Part shown: positions 6,136 to 14,100 of the stretch, in pieces
Layout of the letters: each line of letters opens with the position of its first letter
Numbering within the stretch: the stretch's first letter is position 1
NCBI GenBank assembly: GCA_900551645.1
Contig: URWP01000031.1
Span: 1 to 17,974, forward strand
Reading direction: 5' to 3'
DNA: 17,974 nucleotides
DNA from: an uncultured Bacteroides sp.
GTDB lineage: Bacteria > Bacteroidota > Bacteroidia > Bacteroidales > Bacteroidaceae
Made by a program: the position numbers and the translations under genes
The notes under the pieces: generated by a model
What the model was told of the DNA's origin: nothing
The model's input: the letters and a program-made list of their open reading frames with translations, nothing else
The model's database searches: none

Positions 6136-8649
6136 TTATTTTTCGGAAGTCAGTTCTAAAGTAGCCTTCTGTAAACCTTTTGCGGTAGCTTCCAGCGTAA
6201 TGGAACCTGGTTCTTCACTGGTCTGCACAATGGCAGTCATCATCCCATAGAATACTTTCATCTTCGGTTCCTGGAAAGATTCCAACGATGCCGGATTACC
6301 ATTGGCACCCGCACGGTAAATTCCTTTACCTTTCACTTTGAATGAAATCTGGTTATCGGCCATCGGACAGAGATTACCATCCTTATCAACCACACGCACT
6401 GTTACAAACGACAAGTCCTTACCGTCGGCCTTCAGTTGGGTGCGGTCCGGTATCAGCTCAATATGATGAGGTTTACCAGCTGTATGAATTTCCTTTTCAG
6501 CTACGGCCTTACCATCTTTGTCGTAAGCTACTACTTTTACAGTTCCTGGTTCATACTTGGTATCCATCCACATCAGGCGGTAACGTTTCTGGCGTTTGAA
6601 AGTAGCCAATGACAACGAGTCACCGCTGTTTTCTACTGTCACAGACAAATCCTTCGTACGTTTGCCCTGACTCTTTCCATTAATGAACAGTTCGGCAGAA
6701 GGATAGTTGGTATAGACGAAAATCGGTGTCACTTCACCTTCACGTCCTTCCCAGGTCCAATGCGGAAGAATATGCAAGGTCTCGGCTTCCTTATTCCAGT
6801 GACTGCGATACAAATAGTAACGGTCTTTCGGCAGGCCGGCCAAATCGATGATACCAAACAAAGAAGAATGACTAGGCCAATCGGAATAATATGGTGTCGG
6901 TTCACCCAGATAATCGAATCCAGTCCATACAAACTCGCCGATACAATACGGCAAATCTTCATGCTGAATGAAATCATCTTCCGGCAGATTGGACCAGCCA
7001 CAATGTTCAACATCGTATGATGAAGCCTGATGGTCATCGTATTTCTGCATGGAACGACGTTCTACCGGGAATTTATAAACTCCACGTGAACTGATAGTAG
7101 AAGCGGTTTCACTTCCCAAAATGATTTCCTGCGGAAGTTTCGTATAATTCTCTATATATTTATGCGGACGGTAATTGAATCCCGGTACATCCATCACAGC
7201 AGCCATGTTGTTGTTGACTACTGCATCCGGAGCATCCATACCTTGAGTGACAGGACGGGTCGGGTCCTCACGATGACAGATATCCTGCAACATACGGGTC
7301 AGCTTCGGACCTTGTTTACCACTCCACTGGTCAGGAACTTCATTACCAATACACCACATTACCACACTCGGGTTATTACGGAAATGATGTAACAGATTCA
7401 CCAGGTCCTTTTCCACCCACTCATCGAAATTCTTATGGTAACCGTTTTCTACTTTGGCCGTCTTCCATTCATCGAACGATTCAGCCATAACCATCATACC
7501 CATTTCGTCACACAGGTTCACCAGTTCCGTAGACGGCATGTTGTGTGAGGTACGGATGGCATTACAACCCATATCCTTCAGAATACGGATCTGACGGCGC
7601 AAGGCAGCTTCATTGGTAGCCGCTCCCAACGGACCCAAGTCGTGATGATTACATACACCTTTGAACTGAACACGTTCTCCGTTCAGGAAGAAACCTTTTC
7701 CCGGAATCACTTCGATGGAACGGATGCCAAAACGGGTTTCATATTCATCTTTCAGAGTTTCCCCTTCATAGATTTTCGATACGGCTGTATATAAAGAAGG
7801 TGTATCGACCGACCATAATTGTGGCTGGTTGATATCAAACTGCTGCTCGAACCTGTTTCCGACTCCTTCATGGAATACTCCCTGCTGAGTCTGAGTAGCC
7901 ACTACCTTCCCTGACGGATCTTTGATATCAGTCACAATGCGATAATCGGCTATCGATTTTCCAGCAGGCACATCCAACGAAGTCTTCAATACAGCCTGAG
8001 CATACTCTTTGTTCACTACCGGAGTTGTCAATTGAGTACCCCAAACAGGGACATGGGCATCTTCCGTTACAATCAAACGGATATTCCGATAAAGTCCGGC
8101 TCCAGGATACCAACGGGAAGATTCTGTCTCATTTTCCAGACGAACCGCCAATGTATTGGTTCCTTCAGCATGCAGGAAAGGAGTAGCATCTACCGCAAAG
8201 GCATTATATCCATTCGGCCAGTAACAGGCCTCCTTGCCATTGATATATACACGTGCATGGCTCATCGCACCGTCGAAAAGCAATACACACTGTTTACCTT
8301 TCGCATAATTAGGTACTGTAAAGTTCAACCGATACCAGCCGACTCCTACAAAAGGTAAACCTCCTGTACGGCCGGCATGCTCCATATCTTCTTTTTGACC
8401 GTCTTGAGTGATAGCCGTAAGCTGTTTGTCATTGTTGATACTGAACGGTCCGTAAATAGCCCAGTCGTGAGGTACAGTCACAGACTGCCATTTAGTGTCA
8501 TTGAGCTGTTCATTACTGAATGTAGCCTGATCCTCACGAGTAAACTTCCATCCCTTTTCCAACAACTGTTCTACACGCACCTGAGCACCGAGCATCATCG
8601 GAAATGCCAATGAGAAAAAGAATAAACTCTTCAGTCTGTAGTTCATCAT
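6136..8649 (-). CDS. secreted GH2 glycosidase, beta-galactosidase type
   Basis: 837-residue glycoside hydrolase family 2 enzyme, probably removing a terminal beta-linked sugar (most likely galactose) from a glycan. A signal peptide (hydrophobic 9-21) ends near GAQ, with no lipobox. Order of domains: jelly-roll sugar-binding domain (about 25-195), Ig-like domain (205-310), TIM barrel (315-610), then two further beta domains (about 630-715 and 725-835) of the kind seen in Bacteroidota GH2 enzymes. The acid/base is Glu437 in CIGNEVPD. The probable nucleophile is Glu514 in LGSETAS, by alignment with E. coli LacZ CEY. RTSHNMP at 366-372 and GEFVWTGFDYLGEP at 571-584 are further barrel landmarks. 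Two ATGs open the frame. GAGAGG on the minus strand (8652-8657) lies 2 nt before the first and 5 nt before the second (8644-8646), so the second may be the real start. Standing alone between ddh and lgt, its substrate cannot be guessed from neighbours, and beta-glucuronidase-like activity is not excluded. Confidence 0.9.
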   Translation of the reverse strand: MMNYRLKSLFFFSLAFPMMLGAQVRVEQLLEKGWKFTREDQATFSNEQLNDTKWQSVTVPHDWAIYGPFSINNDKQLTAITQDGQKEDMEHAGRTGGLPFVGVGWYRLNFTVPNYAKGKQCVLLFDGAMSHARVYINGKEACYWPNGYNAFAVDATPFLHAEGTNTLAVRLENETESSRWYPGAGLYRNIRLIVTEDAHVPVWGTQLTTPVVNKEYAQAVLKTSLDVPAGKSIADYRIVTDIKDPSGKVVATQTQQGVFHEGVGNRFEQQFDINQPQLWSVDTPSLYTAVSKIYEGETLKDEYETRFGIRSIEVIPGKGFFLNGERVQFKGVCNHHDLGPLGAATNEAALRRQIRILKDMGCNAIRTSHNMPSTELVNLCDEMGMMVMAESFDEWKTAKVENGYHKNFDEWVEKDLVNLLHHFRNNPSVVMWCIGNEVPDQWSGKQGPKLTRMLQDICHREDPTRPVTQGMDAPDAVVNNNMAAVMDVPGFNYRPHKYIENYTKLPQEIILGSETASTISSRGVYKFPVERRSMQKYDDHQASSYDVEHCGWSNLPEDDFIQHEDLPYCIGEFVWTGFDYLGEPTPYYSDWPSHSSLFGIIDLAGLPKDRYYLYRSHWNKEAETLHILPHWTWEGREGEVTPIFVYTNYPSAELFINGKSQGKRTKDLSVTVENSGDSLSLATFKRQKRYRLMWMDTKYEPGTVKVVAYDKDGKAVAEKEIHTAGKPHHIELIPDRTQLKADGKDLSFVTVRVVDKDGNLCPMADNQISFKVKGKGIYRAGANGNPASLESFQEPKMKVFYGMMTAIVQTSEEPGSITLEATAKGLQKATLELTSEK

Positions 8650-8833
8650 AGCCTCTCAATTAAGATTAATAATGGTCTTGTTTATAAATAAATTAAATAA
8701 CTATAGTAAACTTATAAAAAGTTATCAATGCAAGATAGGCATTTAATTAGTAATGCTTAATAACGAAAGCATATTATTAACATATATATTTATCATTTCA
8801 TATTCATTAATACTTTAATTCACATAAATAAAA

Positions 8834-8877
8834 TAAGGTCTATAGAAAATGACTTAAGCATTTTTCTACAGACCTTA
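8834..8877 (-). terminator. hairpin terminator of ddh
   Basis: A 16-bp stem formed by 8834-8849 and 8862-8877 around a 12-nt loop. The one mismatch (A8842/C8869) becomes a G-U pair only in the minus-sense RNA, matching the direction of ddh, whose stop lies 38 bp away. Sequence after the stem on the minus strand is ATTTTATTT, T-rich but interrupted. The arms also contain A- and T-runs that help a terminator. Confidence 0.75.
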
Positions 8878-8915
8878 CTATATATTTTACCAATACGGAT
8901 ACCGATAAATCCCCA

Positions 8916-9815
8916 TTAAACCAGATGGGCAATCAGCTCTTCCCGGTCACCAGCCAATAAATCGATAACTGGAATTTCAATCATGGTATAACATCCCGGT
9001 TGCTGTTTCATAGAAGCACGAGCTACACATACCAATACCTGTGCCGTCAATGCCGGATTATTGATTTTCATATCAAATTCAAACAACTGATTGTGAGTTT
9101 TTCCAGAAACACCTTTACGTACCAGATTTACACCATGACCAACATCATTCAAATCGTCTACACAAGGAACCTGAATAACGTGAGTTTCATCATTTACAAA
9201 ATAAGCATCAGACTTAATGGCAGCCTCTACCGTCTTGAAATCAGCTCCTTCTTCCAGTTCTACATATACCATACGGCGATGAATACCTGTGCCTACCGGA
9301 ATAGTCATAGATAAAGCATCCTTCACACCCGCAATGGCACGTACTGCAACAGAATGTCCCATGCTACGGCCTGGACCAAAATTAGTGTATGTAATACCCT
9401 TCGGAGCAATAGCCTCCAACAAAGTACGGACTACAGAATCACTTCCCGGATCCCAACCGGCCGAAATGATAGATACAGCCTTATGTTCTTTAGCTGTTTC
9501 ATCCAACGAACGACGCAAAGATGTAATCTGAGTATGGATATCGAAGCTGTCTACTGTATTGATACCCATTGCCAGAATTTCTTTAGCATATTTCTCTACG
9601 CTACGGGTTGGAGTCGCCAAAATGGCTACATCTACATCCTTCAATTCTTTAATATCCTTTACTACCTGATAATCAGCCAACTCAGCAGGCTTATCAGCAT
9701 CACCGTTACGGCGAACGATACCAGCCACTTCAAAGTCAGGAGCAGCTTCCAGCGCTTCCAATGTAAATTTACCGATATTTCCGTATCCTACTACGGCAGC
9801 TCTAATTTTCTTCAT
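8916..9815 (-). CDS. ddh: meso-diaminopimelate D-dehydrogenase
   Basis: NADPH-dependent enzyme that makes meso-diaminopimelate from tetrahydrodipicolinate and ammonia in one step, supplying lysine and peptidoglycan crosslinks. From the ATG at 9813-9815 the protein has 299 residues. A Rossmann motif VGYGNIG (9-15) and RR (35-36) bind NADPH. Substrate-site motifs match Corynebacterium Ddh: TVDSFDIH (87-94), SAGWDPGSDS (118-127, GWDPG in the family) and FGPGRSMGHSVAVR (146-159). The C-terminal MKQQPGCYTMIEIP segment (269-282) also matches. The frame is open 35 codons further upstream, but that extension is unlike the family and includes the predicted promoter and palindrome, so I reject it. The gene stands alone and is divergent from ruvA. 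Ammonia is its nitrogen donor, so control by nitrogen supply is conceivable but not shown. Confidence 0.95.
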   Translation of the reverse strand: MKKIRAAVVGYGNIGKFTLEALEAAPDFEVAGIVRRNGDADKPAELADYQVVKDIKELKDVDVAILATPTRSVEKYAKEILAMGINTVDSFDIHTQITSLRRSLDETAKEHKAVSIISAGWDPGSDSVVRTLLEAIAPKGITYTNFGPGRSMGHSVAVRAIAGVKDALSMTIPVGTGIHRRMVYVELEEGADFKTVEAAIKSDAYFVNDETHVIQVPCVDDLNDVGHGVNLVRKGVSGKTHNQLFEFDMKINNPALTAQVLVCVARASMKQQPGCYTMIEIPVIDLLAGDREELIAHLV

Positions 9816-9844
9816 ACGTTTTAAGTTATTGTTTGAGTTGAGCA

Positions 9845-9861
9845 TCAAGGAATTTCCTTGA
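9845..9861. promoter_or_regulatory. 17-bp palindrome at the ddh start site
   Basis: TCAAGGAATTTCCTTGA is a perfect palindrome of two 8-bp arms around one central T. It begins 6 bp downstream of the predicted -7 box and covers the predicted ddh transcription start near 9860. With no loop it would form poorly as an RNA hairpin, so a dimeric repressor operator is the simplest reading. No candidate regulator lies in the window. Confidence 0.5.
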
Positions 9862-9866
9862 CCGGA

Positions 9867-9895
9867 CAAAGTTACATAATTAGACTCATTCCAAA
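9867..9895 (-). promoter_or_regulatory. ddh promoter
   Basis: On the minus strand TAACTTTG (complement of 9867-9874) matches the Bacteroidota -7 consensus TAnnTTTG. A TTTG (complement of 9892-9895) stands 17 bp upstream as a -33 candidate, slightly close to the -7 box. The predicted 5' UTR is about 45 nt. Confidence 0.6.
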
Positions 9896-9929
9896 AAAGA
9901 ATCATGCAACAAAATAGCAAAAAACAGCA

Positions 9930-9956
9930 TTTGTTGAAGAAGATTAATTATTTTTG
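9930..9956 (+). promoter_or_regulatory. ruvA promoter
   Basis: TATTTTTG at 9949-9956 is an exact TAnnTTTG -7 box. TTTG at 9930-9933 is a possible -33 box but only 15 bp away. Transcription would begin near 9963, about 21 nt before the ruvA ATG. This also shows that the in-frame ATG at 9954, inside the -7 box, is not the start. Confidence 0.5.
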
Positions 9957-9983
9957 CTTACATTTTTCATCTACCCAATAACT

Positions 9984-10580
9984 ATGATAGAATATATAAA
10001 AGGTGAACTGACAGAATTGACTCCAGCCATGGCAGTAGTAGAATGCCATGGAGTAGGATACGGAATCAACGTATCGCTGAACACGTATTCAGCAATCCAA
10101 AGCAAGAAAGAAGTCAAACTCTACATTGTAGAATCTATCCGAGAAGATGCATACAATCTATATGGATTTGCCACTAAGCAGGAGCGGGAACTCTTCCTGC
10201 TACTTATCACTGTATCCGGTATCGGAGGAAACACAGCCCGCATGATACTTTCTGCCCTCAGTCCATCCGAACTTTGCAACGTTATCAGCAGTGGCAACGA
10301 CAAACTGTTGAAGACCGTCAAAGGTATCGGTCTGAAAACCGCCCAACGCATTATTGTCGATTTGAAAGACAAGATAGGAACAACCGGTATTGAAGCTTCC
10401 GATATACTGGTTTCCCCTGCCACTCACGCCCATAGCGAAGTTTACGAAGAAGCTATCGCAGCACTGACTATGCTGGGCTTTGCACAAGTTCCTTCACAAA
10501 AAGTAGTTTCCGCTATCTTGAAAGAAGAACCCGAAGCTGCAGTTGAAAAAGTTATTAAACTGGCATTGAAACGGCTCTGA
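9984..10580 (+). CDS. ruvA: Holliday junction branch-migration protein RuvA
   Basis: Tetrameric protein that binds four-way DNA junctions and loads the RuvB motor, so that recombination and stalled-fork intermediates can be branch-migrated and cut by RuvC. The start MIEYIKGEL gives 198 residues, the usual length. Domain I is an OB fold (1-62). Domain II holds two helix-hairpin-helix motifs, around VSGIGGNTARMIL (77-89) and VKGIGLKTAQRII (112-124), which contact the DNA backbone. Domain III (about 148-198, EEAIAALTMLGF) is the small three-helix RuvB-binding module. An ATG ten codons upstream is rejected because it lies in the promoter and adds residues foreign to the family. RuvB and RuvC are not adjacent, so ruvA is transcribed apart from them. 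Confidence 0.97.
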   Translation: MIEYIKGELTELTPAMAVVECHGVGYGINVSLNTYSAIQSKKEVKLYIVESIREDAYNLYGFATKQERELFLLLITVSGIGGNTARMILSALSPSELCNVISSGNDKLLKTVKGIGLKTAQRIIVDLKDKIGTTGIEASDILVSPATHAHSEVYEEAIAALTMLGFAQVPSQKVVSAILKEEPEAAVEKVIKLALKRL

Positions 10581-10662
10581 ATCTCCTAAACGCCCCCTTT
10601 TTAAAATTCTATTGTGTCATTTCTATGATTTTCTTTAGAAAAGTAGAAATCCAATTTACTCC

Positions 10663-10702
10663 AAAGTCCGCCTCTCGATTCATACGTCGAAAGACGGACT
10701 TT
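10663..10702. terminator. hairpin downstream of ruvA
   Basis: AAAGTCCG (10663-10670) pairs with CGGACTTT (10695-10702). The stem continues inward through CT/AG and TCGA/TCGA to an 8-nt loop, interrupted by two C/A mismatches (10671/10694 and 10674/10691). In plus sense it ends in four T residues (10700-10703) and could weakly terminate ruvA. In minus sense both mismatches become G-U pairs, giving a continuous 16-bp stem, so the direction is uncertain. Confidence 0.55.
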
Positions 10703-10923
10703 TCCACGCTACAATCTCTATTTTTTCCTTATAGAAACAATTTTCTTCTCGTTCTTTGAAATCTTACAGCTGTTTATCCAATAATCTTTCGAAACTGTAC
10801 ATAATCCTACAAATTTCATTAATAATCCCTATAGCAATAGACATTTTCATTATAAACAGGCTTCAATATAGACAGGTTCACCGTTTAAAAGACGCATTAG
10901 TTTCACATTAATACTTAACACAG

Positions 10924-10942
10924 GTAAAATATTTCATTTTAC
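10924..10942. promoter_or_regulatory. 7-5-7 inverted repeat upstream of gltB
   Basis: GTAAAAT (10924-10930) and ATTTTAC (10936-10942) are perfect inverted arms with a 5-bp spacer. They centre about 130 bp upstream of the predicted gltB start site. The size fits a dimeric regulator site, but the sequence is AT-rich and chance is possible. Confidence 0.3.
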
Positions 10943-10968
10943 AAGAAAACAAACAGAAAACCGAACGA

Positions 10969-10995
10969 GTTGTAACAACAAAAGAGATGTAACAA
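10969..10995. promoter_or_regulatory. GTTGTAACAAC palindrome with TGTAACAA direct repeat
   Basis: An 11-bp palindrome GTTGTAACAAC (10969-10979) contains TGTAACAA starting at 10971, and the same octamer recurs 17 bp later at 10988-10995. The pair lies about 65-95 bp upstream of the predicted gltB start, a usual place for activator half-sites. Confidence 0.35.
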
Positions 10996-11047
10996 AAAAG
11001 AATATCATAAAAAACCGCTCCAAAGAATCATTTTGACCTATTTTCTA

Positions 11048-11055
11048 TATTTTTG
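11048..11055 (+). promoter_or_regulatory. -7 box of the gltBD-asnB promoter
   Basis: TATTTTTG matches TAnnTTTG exactly and predicts a start near 11062 with a 48-nt leader before gltB. The nearest TTTG (11032-11035) is only 12 bp upstream, too close for a normal -33 box, which suggests activator dependence or an unusual promoter. Confidence 0.5.
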
Positions 11056-11109
11056 CAAAACCGGCAATAGGAATAAAACAATATAACACACAAAAGGTAA
11101 GCAAATACA

Positions 11110-14100
11110 ATGAAAGAGAATCTTTTTATCAATCCAACATCTATTTATCCGACACAGCACGTTCCCTCATCCGAAGGCTTGTATAGCCCGGAAAATGAAC
11201 ATGATGCCTGCGGTGTCGGCATGATTGTAGACATCCACGGAAACAAGTCACACGAACTGGTAGACCAAGCACTTCGGGTACTGGAAAACATGAAACATCG
11301 TGGTGCAGAAGGAGCCGATAACAAGACGGGGGACGGTGCGGGTATCATGTTACAGATTCCGCATGAATTTATATTATTACAAGGTATTCCGGTACCCGAG
11401 AAGGGAAAATATGGAACCGGACTGATTTTCTTACCCAAAGACGAGGAAGAACAGAAACACATCCTGAGCATCCTTATCGAAGAAGTCGAACGTGAAGGAT
11501 TGACATTGATGCATCTGCGTAATGTACCGGTCAACTCTTCTATTCTGGGTAAAGACGCTCTGGCCACCGAACCGGATATCAAGCAGGTATTCATCACCGG
11601 AGCCAGCGATACAGCCAACCTGGAACGTACGCTATATATCATCCGCAAACGGATAGAAAAACGCATCCAGCACAAAGATTTTTACATTGTTTCGCTTTCC
11701 AGCAAGAACATTGTATATAAAGGTATGCTGTCCTCCATGCAGGTACGTGAATATTTTCCGGACCTGACACAACCTTATTTCACCAGCGGACTGGCTGTAG
11801 TACACTCGCGTTTCAGTACAAATACCTTCCCTACTTGGAGCTTGGCACAACCGTTTCGTCTGCTGGCTCACAACGGTGAAATCAATACCATCCGTGGTAA
11901 CCGTGCCTGGATGGAAGCCCGCGAAAGTGTACTTTCCACCCCTGCATTAGGGAACATCAAGGATATCCGACCAATTATCCAGCCCAATATGAGCGACAGC
12001 GCTTCGCTTGATAATGTACTGGAATTTTTTGTAATGTCCGGTCTGAGCCTGCCACATGCCATGGCCATGCTGGTACCGGAATCCTTCAACGACAAGAATC
12101 CTATCAGTGAAGACCTGAAAGCCTTTTATGAGTACCACTCCATTCTGATGGAACCATGGGATGGGCCGGCAGCCCTGTTGTTCAGTGACGGACGGTATGC
12201 CGGTGGTATGCTCGACCGTAACGGACTGCGTCCTGCCCGCTACCTGATTACCAAGAACGACATAATGGTAGTTGCCAGTGAAGCGGGAGTCATCAGCTTC
12301 GAACCGGGAGACATTAAAGAAAAAGGGCGTCTGCAACCAGGTAAAATTCTGTTAGTCGATACCCAGGAAGGAAAAATCTATTATGATGGCGAATTGAAGG
12401 AACAGTTGGCCACAGCCAAACCGTATCGTCAATGGCTGTCTACCAACCGTATTGAACTTGATACCTTGCGTAGTGGACGTAAAGTACAGAATAAGGTAGA
12501 GAATCACGACCGGATGCTTCGTACATTCGGATTTACCCGCGAGGACATTGAACGGACCATTACTCCGATGTGCAACAACGGTTCCGAACCTACGGCTTCC
12601 ATGGGTAACGATACCCCGCTGGCCGTTTTGTCTGATAAGCCGCAACTGCTGTTCAATTATTTCCGTCAACAATTCGCCCAAGTAACAAATCCGGCCATTG
12701 ACCCGATTCGCGAAGAGCTGGTCATGTCACTCACTGAATACATCGGTGCGGTAGGTATGAATATCCTGGTACCGAACGAGAGCCACTGCAAAATGGTTCG
12801 TCTGCCTCATCCGGTTTTAAACAATACGCAACTGGATATCCTGTGTAACATCCGGTACAAAGGATTCAACACCGTGAAACTCCCGATGCTGTTTGAGGTC
12901 GGCAGAGGAAAAGTCGGTCTACAGGATGCCCTGAACCAATTATGCAAGAAAGCCGAAGAATCGGTGAACGACGGAGTAAACTACATCATCCTGTCCGATA
13001 GAGGCATCGATGCCGAACATGCCGCCATCCCTTCATTATTGGCTGTCAGTGCTGTGCATCATCACCTGATTTCCGTACAGAAACGTGTACAGACTGCCTT
13101 GATTGTAGAAAGCGGCGAAATCCGTGAAGTGATGCATGCCGCTCTATTGTTAGGCTACGGTGCCAGCGCCATCTGTCCATACATGGTCTTCTCTATTTTG
13201 GACGACCTGGTAGCGAAAGGCGACATACAGATGAATTACGAAACAGCCGAGAAAAACTACATCAAAGCTATTCGGAAAGGATTATATAAGATAATGAGTA
13301 AAATGGGTATCAGTACCATTCGCTCGTACCGGGGTGCCAAGATTTTCGAAGCAGTCGGTCTGAGCGAGGAGCTGCTGAATGCCTATTTCGGGACCAGCAC
13401 TTCCTCTATCGGCGGTATCCGTCTGGAAGAAATAGCCAAAGACTACATCGCTTTCCACGATGCCGGTTTCATTCCTAAAGAAGTGCCTGATCTATTACCG
13501 AATATCGGACAATTCTCATTCCGGAAAGATGGAGAAAAACATGCATGGAATCCGGAAACCATCGCTGCCCTACAACTGGCTACCCGTCTGGGCAGTTACA
13601 AGAAGTTCAAGGAGTTCACTCATCTGGTAGACGATAAAGAATCGCCTATTTTCCTTCGTGACTTCTTCCGCTTCAAACGAAATCCGATTCCCATCGACCA
13701 GGTAGAACCGGTAGAGAACATTGTGAAGCATTTCGTCACCGGTGCCATGTCATTCGGAGCCATCAGCAAGGAAGCACACGAAGCACTGGCACTGGCCATG
13801 AATAAACTGGGCTCTCGCAGCAACACCGGCGAAGGTGGGGAAGATTCTGATCGCTTCCATGAAACATTCGACGGTATTTCCCTGTCCAGCAAAACCAAAC
13901 AGATTGCCTCCGGACGATTTGGAGTAACAACCGAATATCTGGTAAATGCGGAAGAAATACAGATTAAGGTAGCCCAAGGTGCAAAACCGGGAGAAGGAGG
14001 ACAATTGCCGGGCTTCAAGGTTAACGAAATCATTGCCAAGACCCGCCACTCCATTCCGGGTATCTCACTGATTTCACCGCCGCCGCACCATGATATCTAC

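Larger units (their letters stand above)
10581..11109. other. non-coding region between ruvA and gltB
   Basis: 529 bp, AT-rich, with no credible reading frame and no recognisable structured RNA family. It contains a hairpin (10663-10702), two small palindromes with a direct repeat (10924-10995), and a -7 box (11048-11055) for gltB. The stretch 10703-10920 shows only weak scattered repeats such as CTGTTTAT (10770-10777) and ATAAACAG (10852-10859). Confidence 0.65.

Noticed and set aside
8753..8772. ATGCTT/AAGCAT inverted repeat upstream of the GH2 gene
   Set aside because: Only 6-bp arms in very AT-rich sequence; too weak to call an operator. I also found no convincing -7 box for GH2.
9816..9920. 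N-terminal extension of ddh by 35 codons
   Set aside because: The extension does not resemble the family and would place the promoter and palindrome inside the coding region.
9954..9983. N-terminal extension of ruvA by ten codons
   Set aside because: The upstream ATG lies inside a consensus -7 box, and MIEYIKGEL is the normal RuvA start.
10770..10859. CTGTTTAT and ATAAACAG inverted copies
   Set aside because: 8-bp AT-rich arms with a 74-bp spacer are likely chance.
11062..11109. Riboswitch in the gltB leader
   Set aside because: The predicted leader is about 48 nt, too short for a known glutamine or amino-acid riboswitch, and shows no stable fold.
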